Source of the DNA: JAJXWB01 sp046349215
Lineage (GTDB): Bacteria > Pseudomonadota > Alphaproteobacteria > Rhizobiales > Beijerinckiaceae
NCBI GenBank assembly: GCA_046349215.1
Contig: JAXMCV010000001.1
Coordinates: 1,302,001 to 1,366,000 of the forward strand
DNA: 64,000 nt
Reading direction: 5' to 3'
The notes under the pieces: model-generated
Database searches by the model: none
The model's input: the letters and a program-made list of their open reading frames with translations, nothing else
What the model was told of the DNA's origin: nothing
Shown here: piece by piece, positions 1 through 8,323 of the stretch
How positions within the stretch are numbered: the first letter of the stretch is position 1
Layout: each line of letters opens with the position of its first letter
Program-made: the position numbers and the translations under genes

Positions 1-1
1 C

Positions 2-1537
2 GCCCTGGAGCGCAGCAAGTCACAGCAGATCGAATTCGTGGGCTTCGACCTTCTCGCCCTCGACGGCAAGGATCTCCGCAAGCTGCCGCTCGTCGAACGC
101 AAGAAAAAGCTCGAAAGCCTGCTGCCGGAAAGGAAAGGCGCGCTGCGCTACGCTCAGCACGTCGTCGGCGATTGCGCCGCGGTTTTCGAGAAGGCGGTCG
201 CCGCCGGCGCCGAAGGAATCGTCGCCAAGCGCGTCGACGCGCCCTACAGGTCTGGACGCAATGGAAGCTGGATGAAGATCAAGGCGATCCATCGCGAGGA
301 CGTGATGATCGTCGGTTACCGCCCGTCCGAGGACAGGAAGAGCTTTGCGTCGCTCACCGCCGCAAAGGAGGTCGGCGACGAACTCGTGCATATCGGACGA
401 ATCGGAACGGGCTTCAACGCACGCGTGCGCGGCGCGCTTTGGCCGAAGCTGCGGGCGCTGACGACGGACAAGCCGCTCGCCTCACTCGGCGGCGTTACGC
501 CGGTTCCGCGCGGGACGCAGTTCCTGAAGCAGCCTTTGCGGGCGGAAGTATTGTTCGGCGGCTGGACGGGCAGCGGCCAATTGCGGCACGCTCGCTTTCT
601 CGGATTGAGCGACCGCCAGCCGACGTCCCGGAGGTCACGACCCGTGCCGCAAGCCCGACCGACCGGACCGAACGGCGGGATGCAGACGCCGGTCACGCAT
701 GCCGATCGTATCGTCTATCCGGCCGACAATTTTACGAAGGGCGAGATCGTCGCCTATTACGAGCGCATCGCCGATCGCATCCTTCCCTATCTCGAAGGCC
801 GGCTCGTCAGCATCGTCAGGGCGCCGGAAAACATCGACAAGGAGACCTTCTTCCAGCGCCGGCCGATGAAAGGCATGACGCGGGGAATCGTGTCCATACA
901 CGATGGCGACTGCGAATATATCGCCATCGAAGGCGCCGAGGGGCTGCGCACCGCCGCGCAATTCGGCGCCATCGAATTTCACGGCTGGATGAGCCGGTAC
1001 GACAAGCCCGACCGTCCAGACAAGATGGTGATCGACCTCGATCCGGCGCCCGACGTTCCATTTTCCGAGGTGAAGAGAGCGGCGCGCGAGATCGCCGATC
1101 ATCTCGCGGCCATCGGTGTCGAGAGCCTGCCGATGGTTACCGGCGGCAAGGGCGTTCATGTCGTGGCGCCGCTCGACCGCAGCCTGACCACCGACGATGT
1201 CGCGGCGTTCGCGCAGGCGTTTGCGCAGGGTCTGGCCGAGCGCGAGCCGAAGCGGTTCATCGCCACGATGAGCAAGGCGCGGCGCACCGGCCGCATCTTC
1301 GTCGACTGGATGCGCAACAATCACCGTGCGACCGCGATTCTGCCGTGGTCGCTGCGTGCGAGGTCCGGCGCACCGGTCGCTGTTCCCCTCACATGGGCCG
1401 CGCTGAAGAAACTCGAGACGGGATCGGCCTACAACCTGAAATCGGCGCCGAAACTGAAAGACCCGTGGGCGGGAAAGCTCGCCGGGCAGACGATCCCGAA
1501 AAAGGCGCTGGAACTCGCCCGCAAGTCGCGGCGCTAG
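2..1537 (+). CDS. ligD: ATP-dependent DNA ligase LigD (5'-truncated by window edge)
   Basis: Bacterial non-homologous end-joining ligase. It works with Ku at double-strand breaks, filling or extending ends with its polymerase domain and sealing them with its ligase domain. The reading frame is open from the left edge, so the N-terminus (and any phosphoesterase domain) lies outside. The visible ligase part has the FVGFDLLALDG segment, motif IV EGIVAKR and motif V WMKIKA, followed by an OB-fold. After a linker near residue 200 comes the archaeo-eukaryotic-primase-type polymerase domain, with the DLDP metal-binding motif near residue 335. The ligase-then-polymerase order is the usual one in alphaproteobacteria. 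The stop overlaps the stop of the convergent SemiSWEET gene by four bases. No Ku gene is visible here. Confidence 0.95.
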   Translation, partial: ALERSKSQQIEFVGFDLLALDGKDLRKLPLVERKKKLESLLPERKGALRYAQHVVGDCAAVFEKAVAAGAEGIVAKRVDAPYRSGRNGSWMKIKAIHREDVMIVGYRPSEDRKSFASLTAAKEVGDELVHIGRIGTGFNARVRGALWPKLRALTTDKPLASLGGVTPVPRGTQFLKQPLRAEVLFGGWTGSGQLRHARFLGLSDRQPTSRRSRPVPQARPTGPNGGMQTPVTHADRIVYPADNFTKGEIVAYYERIADRILPYLEGRLVSIVRAPENIDKETFFQRRPMKGMTRGIVSIHDGDCEYIAIEGAEGLRTAAQFGAIEFHGWMSRYDKPDRPDKMVIDLDPAPDVPFSEVKRAAREIADHLAAIGVESLPMVTGGKGVHVVAPLDRSLTTDDVAAFAQAFAQGLAEREPKRFIATMSKARRTGRIFVDWMRNNHRATAILPWSLRARSGAPVAVPLTWAALKKLETGSAYNLKSAPKLKDPWAGKLAGQTIPKKALELARKSRR

Positions 1538-1797
1538 CCGTCGCGGCCTTCACGCAGCTTCATGACGAGAATGAATCCCGAAAGACAGAAGCAGACCAGG
1601 TTGGACCCGATCAGCGGCCATTCGCGGATCAGCGCGCCATAGGTCGTCCAGAGCGCGAAGCCTGCGACCGTCAGAATGTACATGCGCCGCGAGAGCGCCC
1701 GCGTGTCCCGTGTCCGGATGATCTTCCAGGCCTGCGGCGCGAAGCTCGCCATCGAGCAGAGCGCGGCGAGCGTTCCGATCCAGACCGCCGAACTCAT
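1534..1797 (-). CDS. SemiSWEET-family PQ-loop sugar transporter
   Basis: Small integral membrane protein of about 87 residues with three predicted transmembrane helices, the size and layout of bacterial SemiSWEETs, which dimerise to move sugars down their gradient. The PQ-loop signature is visible as FAPQAWKIIRTRDTRALS in the first helix and following loop. Later helices read ILTVAGFALWTTYGAL and LVCFCLSGFILVMKL. The open frame extends 42 codons further upstream, but that part is arginine-rich and unlike the family. The ATG at 1797 (MSSAVWIG) gives the normal N-terminus, although no strong ribosome-binding site precedes it. Substrate unknown. Confidence 0.8.
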   Translation of the reverse strand: MSSAVWIGTLAALCSMASFAPQAWKIIRTRDTRALSRRMYILTVAGFALWTTYGALIREWPLIGSNLVCFCLSGFILVMKLREGRDG

Positions 1798-1986
1798 CCG
1801 CGCGCCACGTCCCAGGCGACCATCTACGTCTCCTTTTGTGCAATCAGGGTCAACGCCCGGCCGACCACGCCGTTTCATCGGATTTTGTCCAGCGTTGATC
1901 TTCACCCGCGATCTGGTCACCATGGGCCGTCACAATTCCGAAGCCGCGGGGGTCTATCCGAAGCGGCCGCAGATCGAGGAAGCGCA

Positions 1987-3516
1987 ATGGCCAAGAGGCA
2001 GACCGGATTTCACGCGAGGATGGCGTCGGCCGCCGCGCTTTGCGCGCTGGCCACGGCCGCAAGCGTTTCGGCTGCCTCCGCAGCAGATCTGTCGAAGATC
2101 AAGAATATCGTCGTGATCTATGCGGAGAACCGCAGCTTCGATCATCTCTACGGCTCGTTCCCCGGCGCCAACGGGCTCGCCAATGCGACGCCCGAGCAAT
2201 ATCTGCAGCGCGACCACGACGGATCGATCCTGCCGTTTCTGCGCGTGTGGAACGCCAAGGGCGAGCCGGACCCGGCCTATCCGCAAATGCCGAATGCGCC
2301 GTTCCGCCTCGACGCGCCGCCGGTCAACAAGTCGCCGAACGAGGTTCTGCTCAGCCCGATCCACGCCTATTACCACAACATCGAGCAGATCAACGGCGGC
2401 AAGAACGACATGTTCGCAGCCATGTCGACGGTCGGCGGCTACACGATGAGCCATTTCGGCGGCAGCCAGATGAAATTGTGGAAATGGGCGCAGGACTACA
2501 CGCTCGCTGACAATTTCTTCATGGGCGCGTTCGGCGGCTCCTATCTCAACCATCAATATCTCGTCTGCGCCTGCGCGCCCGAACACAAGGACGCGCCGGA
2601 ATTCATGCGCGCCGTTCTGGACGCCAACGGCAAGCTGAAGAAGAAGCCCGATTCGCCGTCGGCGCGGGACGGCGCGGTGCGGACCTATACTGTCGGCCTC
2701 GGCGGCCAGGTGACGCCGGACGGCTATTCCGTCAACACGACGCAGCCCGCCTACCAGCCAAGCGGCCTGCCGCCTGCGGACGGCGGCCCGCTCGACATGG
2801 CCGATCCGAAGGGCAACGAGCGTATCGGCCTGCCGCTGCCGCCATCGGGCATGAAGACGATCGGCGACGCGCTGTCGGCGAAGAACGTCACCTGGGCCTG
2901 GTATTCCGGCGGATGGAACGAGGCGCTGGCGGACGGGATGCGTCCGGCGGCCGACAAGCGCAAGGTCATATACACGCGCGCCGACGGCTCTCTGAACTTC
3001 CAGCCGCACCACCAGCCCTTCAATTATTATTCGCGTTACGCGCCCGGCACGAAGGACCGCGCCGAGCACCTGAAGGACGGTTCGGATTTCCTCAAGGCGA
3101 TCGAGACCGGGACGCTGCCGCAGGTCAGCTATTACAAGCCGGCGGGCATATTCACCGAACATCCCTCCTACACGGACCTGATGACCGGCGACGCGCATAT
3201 CAACGATCTGCTCGAACGCCTGGCCAAGTCGCCGCAATGGAGCAACATGGTCGTCATCGTCACCTATGACGAGAACGGCGGCTTCTGGGACCACGTCGCG
3301 CCGCCGGCCGGCGCCGGCTGGGGCGATCGCTGGGGGCCGGGCACGCGCATTCCGGCGATCGTCATCTCGCCCTTCGCCAAGCGGGGCTTCGTCGACCACA
3401 CGATCTACGACACGGGATCGATCACGAAACTGATCAACGCGCGCTTCGGCATCGACCCCCTGCCCGGCCTGCGCGAGAAGATGGGCGACCTGACGAACGC
3501 GCTCGACATCAAGTAG
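1987..3516 (+). CDS. Secreted phosphoesterase of the phospholipase C / acid phosphatase family
   Basis: Exported hydrolase of about 509 residues in the family of bacterial phospholipases C and AcpA-type acid phosphatases (PF04185). The N-terminus has a basic stretch, a hydrophobic core and a likely AxA cleavage site (SAASAADL), so a periplasmic or secreted location is expected. Family motifs are ENRSFDHLYGSFPG near residue 43, a central FFMGAFGGSYLNHQYL segment, EHPSYTDLMTGDAH, and VIVTYDENGGFWDHVAPP towards the C-terminus. The Asn, Asp and His residues of these motifs hold the metals and phosphate in characterised members. An AGGA box lies six bases before the chosen ATG. The open frame extends far upstream only because it runs antisense-like through ligD. 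Substrate (phospholipid or phosphomonoester) cannot be told. Confidence 0.9.
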   Translation: MAKRQTGFHARMASAAALCALATAASVSAASAADLSKIKNIVVIYAENRSFDHLYGSFPGANGLANATPEQYLQRDHDGSILPFLRVWNAKGEPDPAYPQMPNAPFRLDAPPVNKSPNEVLLSPIHAYYHNIEQINGGKNDMFAAMSTVGGYTMSHFGGSQMKLWKWAQDYTLADNFFMGAFGGSYLNHQYLVCACAPEHKDAPEFMRAVLDANGKLKKKPDSPSARDGAVRTYTVGLGGQVTPDGYSVNTTQPAYQPSGLPPADGGPLDMADPKGNERIGLPLPPSGMKTIGDALSAKNVTWAWYSGGWNEALADGMRPAADKRKVIYTRADGSLNFQPHHQPFNYYSRYAPGTKDRAEHLKDGSDFLKAIETGTLPQVSYYKPAGIFTEHPSYTDLMTGDAHINDLLERLAKSPQWSNMVVIVTYDENGGFWDHVAPPAGAGWGDRWGPGTRIPAIVISPFAKRGFVDHTIYDTGSITKLINARFGIDPLPGLREKMGDLTNALDIK

Positions 3517-3527
3517 GCGCGGGCCGT

Positions 3528-4655
3528 TCAGATGCCTTCGCCGCCCTGGACGAAGCCGTCCTCGGGCGGAAACATGCGCGCACGGGACAAGGAGAGCGGA
3601 ATGGTGTCGCCAGGCTCGGCCTGCGCGTCGGCCGGGGTGTCGATCTCCAGCACCTGGTCGTAGCCGTCGATCGCCACCGTGGCGCGCTGGCCGGCGGCGG
3701 TCCGCCGCACCGCCTCGACTCGTCCCTGCAATTCGCCGGCGCCCGTCGCGGCCATTGCGATATCGGCCGGTCGAAACCAGACCTTGGCCCGGCCGCTGCC
3801 GCGCCCGTGCGCATCGACATGCAGGTCGCGCCCGTTGAAGGTCACATGGCCGTCCTCGATGTCGACGGGCAGCGCCACCGCTTCGCCGACAAATGAAATG
3901 ACGAAGGGCGAAGCGGGGCGATCGTAGAGGTCGGCCGGCGACCCCACCTGCTCGATCCGGCCCTCGTTCATGACGACGACGCGATCGGCCAGATCCATCG
4001 CCTCGTCCTGGTCATGCGTCACGAAGACGGTCGTCAGTCCCGTCTCGCGATGGATTTCGCGCAGCCAGCGACGCAGATCCTTGCGCACGCGCGCATCCAG
4101 CGCGCCGAACGGTTCGTCGAGCAGCAGCACGCGAGGCTCGATGGCCAGCGCACGCGCCAGCGCGACGCGCTGGCGCTGGCCGCCCGACAATTGCGCGGGA
4201 TAGCGTTCGCCCAGGCCGGGCAATTGCACGAAGTTCAGCAATTCCTCGACGCGCTGGCGGATCGCCGCACGCGACGGACGCTCGCGACGTGGACGCACGC
4301 GCAGGCCGTAGCCGATGTTGTCGGTGACGTTCATGTGCTTGAAGAGGGCGTAGTTCTGGAACACGAAGCCGGCGCGGCGCTCCTGCACCGAGAGGTTCGT
4401 GGCGTCGACGCCGTCGAAAAGCACGCGCCCGCTGTCGGGCGCCTGCAGGCCGGCGATGACGCGCAGCAGCGTCGTCTTGCCGGATCCCGAAGGACCCAGC
4501 AGCGCGATCAGTTCGCCGGGACGGATTTCGAGATCGACGCCGCGCAGCGCGGCGTACGAACCGAAATCGAGCGCGGCCTGCTCGATGCGGATCGAGACGC
4601 CGTGCGCGGCGCGTTCAGTGGCGTCTGCCGCCACGGCCTGCGAGTTCATCTGCAT
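3528..4655 (-). CDS. cysA: Sulfate/thiosulfate ABC transporter ATP-binding protein CysA
   Basis: ATPase subunit of the sulfate/thiosulfate importer, about 375 residues. It carries Walker A GPSGSGKTT, the signature LSGGQRQR, Walker B VLLLDEP and the H-loop VFVTHDQDEA, followed by a C-terminal TOBE-like regulatory domain typical of CysA (VGEAVALPVDIEDGHVTFNG onwards). It is the last gene of the sbp-cysT-cysW-cysA operon and starts inside the end of cysW. The ATG at 4655 (MQMNSQAV) or 4649 is more likely than the upstream in-frame codon at 4751, which would overlap cysW by more than 130 bases. Translation is probably coupled to cysW, since no clear Shine-Dalgarno sequence is seen. Confidence 0.93.
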   Translation of the reverse strand: MQMNSQAVAADATERAAHGVSIRIEQAALDFGSYAALRGVDLEIRPGELIALLGPSGSGKTTLLRVIAGLQAPDSGRVLFDGVDATNLSVQERRAGFVFQNYALFKHMNVTDNIGYGLRVRPRRERPSRAAIRQRVEELLNFVQLPGLGERYPAQLSGGQRQRVALARALAIEPRVLLLDEPFGALDARVRKDLRRWLREIHRETGLTTVFVTHDQDEAMDLADRVVVMNEGRIEQVGSPADLYDRPASPFVISFVGEAVALPVDIEDGHVTFNGRDLHVDAHGRGSGRAKVWFRPADIAMAATGAGELQGRVEAVRRTAAGQRATVAIDGYDQVLEIDTPADAQAEPGDTIPLSLSRARMFPPEDGFVQGGEGI

Positions 4656-5505
4656 AACGCCATTCGAGGAATGTCTTTGCGCCGAGGGTGACGAGCGCAA
4701 GGCCTGCAAGAAGGACGGCGAGGGCGAAAGCCGCGACATTGTTGTACTCATTGTAGAGAATCTCGACCTGGAGTGGGATCGTGTTGGTGAGTCCGCGGAT
4801 ATGTCCGGACACGACGGAGACGGCGCCGAACTCGCCCATGGCGCGGGCGTTGCAGAGCAGGACGCCGTAGAGCAGGCCCCATTTCACATTGGGCAACGTG
4901 ACGGTGAGGAAGGCGCGGAGGCCCGAGGCGCCCAGTGTCAGGGCGGCTTCCTCCTCGGTCGTCCCGATCTCCTGCATCAGCGGAATGAGTTCGCGCGCGA
5001 CGAAGGGAAAGGTGACGAAGACCGTCGCCAGCACGATGCCCGGCACGGCGAAGATCACCTGCAGGTTGTGGGTTTGCAGCCACGGACCGAAGACGCCCTG
5101 CGCGCCGAACACGAGCACGTAGACCAGGCCCGAGACGACCGGCGATACCGAGAACGGCAGGTCGATCAGCGTGATCAGGACGCTCTTGCCGGGAAACGAA
5201 AATTTGGCGACCGACCACGAGGCGGCGAGCCCGAACACGAGATTGGCCGGCACGGCGATGGCGGCGACGAGCAGGGTCAACCGGATCGCCGCCAGCGCGT
5301 CGGCGTCGTCGAAAGCCTTCAGGAAGGCGCCCGACCCTTTCGACAGCGCCTCGCTGAACACGACGACGAGCGGCGCGAACAGGAAGATCGCAAGAAAGGA
5401 AATTGTGACCGCGATCAGCGCGCGACGCGAGAAGGCGCTGTCCTGCGTGACGGCGAGCGGCTTGCGCCGCGGCGCGAGCGATGGCGCGGCGAGAACGTCA
5501 GACAT
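4615..5505 (-). CDS. cysW: Sulfate ABC transporter permease CysW
   Basis: Inner-membrane permease of about 296 residues, one half of the CysT-CysW channel for sulfate and thiosulfate. Around six hydrophobic helices are visible, and the coupling loop that docks on CysA is recognisable (EEEAALTLGASGLRAFLTVTLPNVKWGLLYG). The segment MGEFGAVSVVSGHIRGLTNTIPLQVEILYNEYN is diagnostic of CysW. A GGAGG ribosome-binding site lies just before the ATG at 5505. The gene overlaps the end of cysT by eight bases and the start of cysA by about forty. Confidence 0.95.
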   Translation of the reverse strand: MSDVLAAPSLAPRRKPLAVTQDSAFSRRALIAVTISFLAIFLFAPLVVVFSEALSKGSGAFLKAFDDADALAAIRLTLLVAAIAVPANLVFGLAASWSVAKFSFPGKSVLITLIDLPFSVSPVVSGLVYVLVFGAQGVFGPWLQTHNLQVIFAVPGIVLATVFVTFPFVARELIPLMQEIGTTEEEAALTLGASGLRAFLTVTLPNVKWGLLYGVLLCNARAMGEFGAVSVVSGHIRGLTNTIPLQVEILYNEYNNVAAFALAVLLAGLALVTLGAKTFLEWRYADELAGRGGRRH

Positions 5506-6358
5506 GGCCGAACCTCCTGCGGCTCCAGGCCTGCACGAGATTGATGACGAGCAGCGCCGCAAAGGAGATCGCCAGCATGATGGTCGCGATCGCCGTTGCG
5601 CCGGCGTAATCGTATTGTTCGAGTTTCACGACGATCAGCAGCGGCGCGATCTCCGAGACATAGGCGAGATTGCCGGAAATGAAGATCACCGAACCGTATT
5701 CGCCGACGGCGCGGGCAAAGGCGAGCGCAAAGCCGGTGAGCAGAGCGGGCACGAGCGGCGGCAGCAGGACGCGCTGCACGGTCTGCCAGCGGCGCGCGCC
5801 GAGCGTCGCCGACGCCTCCTCGAGTTCGGCTTCCAGTTCGGCGATGATCGGCTGCACCGTCCGGACGACGAAGGGCAGGCCGATGAAGATCAGCGCGACC
5901 AGAATGCCCCAGCGCGTGAAGGCTATCTTGATCCCGTAGCCGGCGAGCGGCGCGCCGAACCAGCCGTTCGGCGCATAGAGCGCGGCGAGCGAAATTCCGG
6001 CGACGGCCGTCGGCAGCGCGAAGGGAAGATCGACGAATGCATCGAACAGGCGTCGACCGGGGAATTCGTAGCGCACCAGCGTCCATGCGACGATCAGGCC
6101 GAAGACGAGATCGACCAGCGCGGCGACGAACGAAAGGACGAACGTCGTGCGCAGCGCGGCGGCGACGCGCGGCTGCATTGCGACATCGATCAGGCCGTCG
6201 ATCCCCAGGCTCGACGAACGCAGGATCAGCACGGCGAGCGGCATCAGCACGATCAGACCGAGATAGAGCAGCGTGTAGCCGAACGTCAGGCCGAAGCCCG
6301 GCAGGACGCTCGGCGCCACGAAGCTGCGTCCGCGCGGAGCGGATACGATCGCGGTCAT
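5498..6358 (-). CDS. cysT: Sulfate ABC transporter permease CysT
   Basis: Second membrane subunit of the sulfate importer (also called CysU), about 286 residues with roughly six helices. Diagnostic segments are LPGFGLTFGYTLLYLGLIVL at the N-terminus, DLPFALPTAVAGISLAALY in the middle, the EAA-type loop EEASATLGARRWQTVQRVLLPPL, and ARAVGEYGSVIFISGN. The ATG at 6358 (MTAIVSAPRG) is seven bases after the sbp stop. The operon is tightly packed, so the two permeases, ATPase and binding protein are probably made from one message. Confidence 0.95.
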   Translation of the reverse strand: MTAIVSAPRGRSFVAPSVLPGFGLTFGYTLLYLGLIVLMPLAVLILRSSSLGIDGLIDVAMQPRVAAALRTTFVLSFVAALVDLVFGLIVAWTLVRYEFPGRRLFDAFVDLPFALPTAVAGISLAALYAPNGWFGAPLAGYGIKIAFTRWGILVALIFIGLPFVVRTVQPIIAELEAELEEASATLGARRWQTVQRVLLPPLVPALLTGFALAFARAVGEYGSVIFISGNLAYVSEIAPLLIVVKLEQYDYAGATAIATIMLAISFAALLVINLVQAWSRRRFGHV

Positions 6359-6365
6359 CGGGATT

Positions 6366-7385
6366 CTACTTCTGCAGCTCGTCGAAGATTCCACCGTCGG
6401 CGAAATGCTTCTTCTGCGCGGCGGCCCAACCGCCGAACGCCTGATCCACGGTGATCAGTTCGAGCTTCGGAAGGCGATCGAGATCGACCTTGTCGGCGAA
6501 TTCGGGTTTCGCGGGCCGATAATAATTCTTCGCGATGATCTTCTGCGCCGGCGCGGTGTAGAGAAATTCGAGATAGGCCTGCGCGACCCTGGTCGTGCCC
6601 TTCGCCTCGGCGTTCTTCTCGACCAGCGCGACCGGCGGCTCGGCAAGAATCGACAGCGACGGCACGACGATCTCGAACTTGTCCTTGCCGAATTCCTCGA
6701 AAGCCAGGAAAGCTTCGTTTTCCCAGGCGATCAGCACGTCGCCGAGGCCGCGTTGCGCGAAGGTGATGGTCGAGCCGCGCGCGCCCGTGTCGAGCACCGG
6801 CGCATTCTTGTAGATCGCCTTGACGAAATCCTTCGTCTTCGCTTCGTCGCCGCCGAACTTCTTCGCCGCATAGCCCCAGGCCGCGAGATAGTTCCAGCGC
6901 GCGCCGCCGGAGGTCTTCGGGTTTGGCGTGATGACGGCGACGCCGGGCTTGGCGAGATCGTCCCAATCCCTGATCGCCTTCGGATTGCCCTTGCGGACGA
7001 GAAGCACGATCGTCGAGGCGTAGGGCGAGGCATTGTTCGGCAGCTTCTTCTGCCAGTCGGCCGGGATCTTGCCCGTCCGCGAGGCAATGGCGTCGATGTC
7101 TGCTGCCAGCGCCAGCGTCACGACATCGGCCTGCAGGCCGTCGATCACGGCGCGCGCCTGCGCCCCCGATCCGGAATGCGAGGCCTGGATCTCGACCGTC
7201 TCGCCGGTCTTCGCCTTCCAGTCGGCGGCAAAGGCAGGGTTGATCGCCTTGTAGAGTTCGCGGGTCGGATCGTAGGAGACGTTGAGCAGCTTGTGCTGGG
7301 CCTGCGCCGCCGGGGCGGCCAATGCCACGAAGGCCACGGCAAGGCCCGCAGCAAGCGTACGGGCGCCGATCACATTGCTTCTCAT
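6366..7385 (-). CDS. sbp: Periplasmic sulfate-binding protein
   Basis: Solute-binding protein of the sulfate ABC importer, about 339 residues. The start at 7385 (MRSNVIGARTLA) is followed by a classic signal peptide ending AAQAQ, preceded by a GGAG box eight bases upstream. Family hallmarks are LLNVSYDPTRELYKAINPAF, IQASHSGSGAQARAV with the sulfate-contacting Ser-Gly-Ser loop, TPNPKTSGGARWNYLAAWGYA, and VDQAFGGWAAAQKKHFADGG near the C-terminus. It is the first gene of the leftward operon, so the regulatory region is expected at 7386-7670. No sulfur-responsive site could be assigned by eye. Confidence 0.96.
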   Translation of the reverse strand: MRSNVIGARTLAAGLAVAFVALAAPAAQAQHKLLNVSYDPTRELYKAINPAFAADWKAKTGETVEIQASHSGSGAQARAVIDGLQADVVTLALAADIDAIASRTGKIPADWQKKLPNNASPYASTIVLLVRKGNPKAIRDWDDLAKPGVAVITPNPKTSGGARWNYLAAWGYAAKKFGGDEAKTKDFVKAIYKNAPVLDTGARGSTITFAQRGLGDVLIAWENEAFLAFEEFGKDKFEIVVPSLSILAEPPVALVEKNAEAKGTTRVAQAYLEFLYTAPAQKIIAKNYYRPAKPEFADKVDLDRLPKLELITVDQAFGGWAAAQKKHFADGGIFDELQK

Positions 7386-7673
7386 TCCGGTCTCCATCAC
7401 AGGGGCAGGCGCGCGGACACGCCAACAATCGACAGGAATGGTAGTCTATTGAGGCGCAGCAGACTTTCCGAACTTCGCCGCAACGCGAGATCGCGCCATC
7501 CAAAATCGCGGACGCAGGGAGAAGATTTCTTCTCCTGCCGTTCCGGTCCGCACAAGGCGGCGCGGCGAGCGGAAATCAGGAATCTCCGCCGGGCGGCCTC
7601 CGGCGAATGCGCGTTTCGTTTCCGCGCCGAATATGGAATGGCGCGGGAAGCGGAACGCGCGCAGCATGGTCGC
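7386..7673. other. Intergenic region upstream of the sulfate operon
   Basis: This 288-base stretch separates the leftward sbp operon from a possible small rightward gene. It must hold the sbp promoter, but no convincing -35/-10 pair, operator or riboswitch was recognised. Open frames crossing it on the minus strand have cysteine- and arginine-rich translations with no family likeness and are treated as non-coding. Confidence 0.4.
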
Positions 7674-7841
7674 ATGTCGCCAATCGAGACCGCACACGAT
7701 TTCGCAACCCGGCTCTCCGCAGCCCTGCTGCGCGGCCTTGCCTTCCTGAGCGCGCTGCTGGCTTCGACAGTCGAGGAATGCTGGTTCGAGGAGGACCGCG
7801 AGACACGCGAAAGCCTCTGGACGCGCGAACCGTTCTTCTGA
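7674..7841 (+). CDS. Small hypothetical protein, about 55 residues
   Basis: Not a recognised family. The frame begins MSPIETAHDFATRL, continues with a hydrophobic stretch SAALLRGLAFLSALLAS that could be a single membrane or amphipathic helix, and ends in an acidic tail EECWFEEDRETRESLW. Third codon positions are mostly G or C, as in neighbouring genes, which supports coding. An in-frame ATG at 7638 would add 12 residues. No good ribosome-binding site is visible before either start. It sits between the divergent sulfate operon and tam. Confidence 0.4.
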   Translation: MSPIETAHDFATRLSAALLRGLAFLSALLASTVEECWFEEDRETRESLWTREPFF

Positions 7842-7918
7842 GCCGTCCGGGGCGTGGACTTGCCAAAATTGCCCGGCCGCAATTGCGCCCGGCGCGTCCG
7901 CGCGTCTAAACAGTCCCC

Positions 7919-8249
7919 ATGAGCGAGACGCCGTCAAAACGTGCCGACCTGAGCGACTGGAATCCGGCGCTCTACATGAAATTCGAGGACGAGCGGACGC
8001 GCGCGGCGCGCGACCTGCTCGCCCAGACGCCTCTGGCTACTGCGGAAATCGTCCACGATCTGGGCTGCGGCCCGGGCAACAGCACCGAATTGCTGGCCCA
8101 TCGCTTCCCCGGCGCGCGCCTCACGGGCTTCGACACTTCGGCCGCCATGCTCGCGCATGCGCGCGACCGCGTGCCGCAGGCCGCCTTCCTCGCGCAGGAC
8201 ATTGCCGACTACAGGCCGAAGCAGAAGCCCGACCTGATCTTCGCCAATG
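7919..8249 (+). pseudogene. tam: tam, 5' part (trans-aconitate 2-methyltransferase interrupted by IS)
   Basis: N-terminal 110 codons of a SAM-dependent methyltransferase that matches E. coli Tam in plan: WNPALYMKFEDERTRAARDLL, the SAM-binding HDLGCGPGNSTELL, and DLIFAN. Tam methylates trans-aconitate, which forms spontaneously from cis-aconitate and inhibits aconitase. The frame is interrupted right after DLIFAN by the insertion sequence. Translation would read 13 foreign residues before a stop at 8290. Joined to the 3' part at 9610, the frame is restored exactly (DLIFAN then AVLHFLPN), giving about 266 residues, so the gene was intact before insertion and the event looks recent. Confidence 0.88.
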
Positions 8250-8323
8250 ATGGGGTGGACGCCCCCGACGGCATCTGTGTGCCAAAGTAGCGGTGTTATC
8301 GACCACTTGAGGAGGCGTCCGCC

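Noticed and set aside
172..1986. Long upstream extension of the phosphoesterase frame
   Set aside because: It runs in a wrong frame through ligD and is very Arg-rich; the ATG at 1987 has a ribosome-binding site and begins a proper signal peptide.
1954..3399. 481-codon minus-strand open frame antisense to the phosphoesterase
   Set aside because: The translation is Arg/Val/His-rich with no family motif and mirrors the GC-rich codon pattern of the real gene on the other strand.
4656..4751. Longer CysA start at 4751
   Set aside because: It would overlap cysW by more than 130 bases and adds a Ser-rich segment foreign to CysA.
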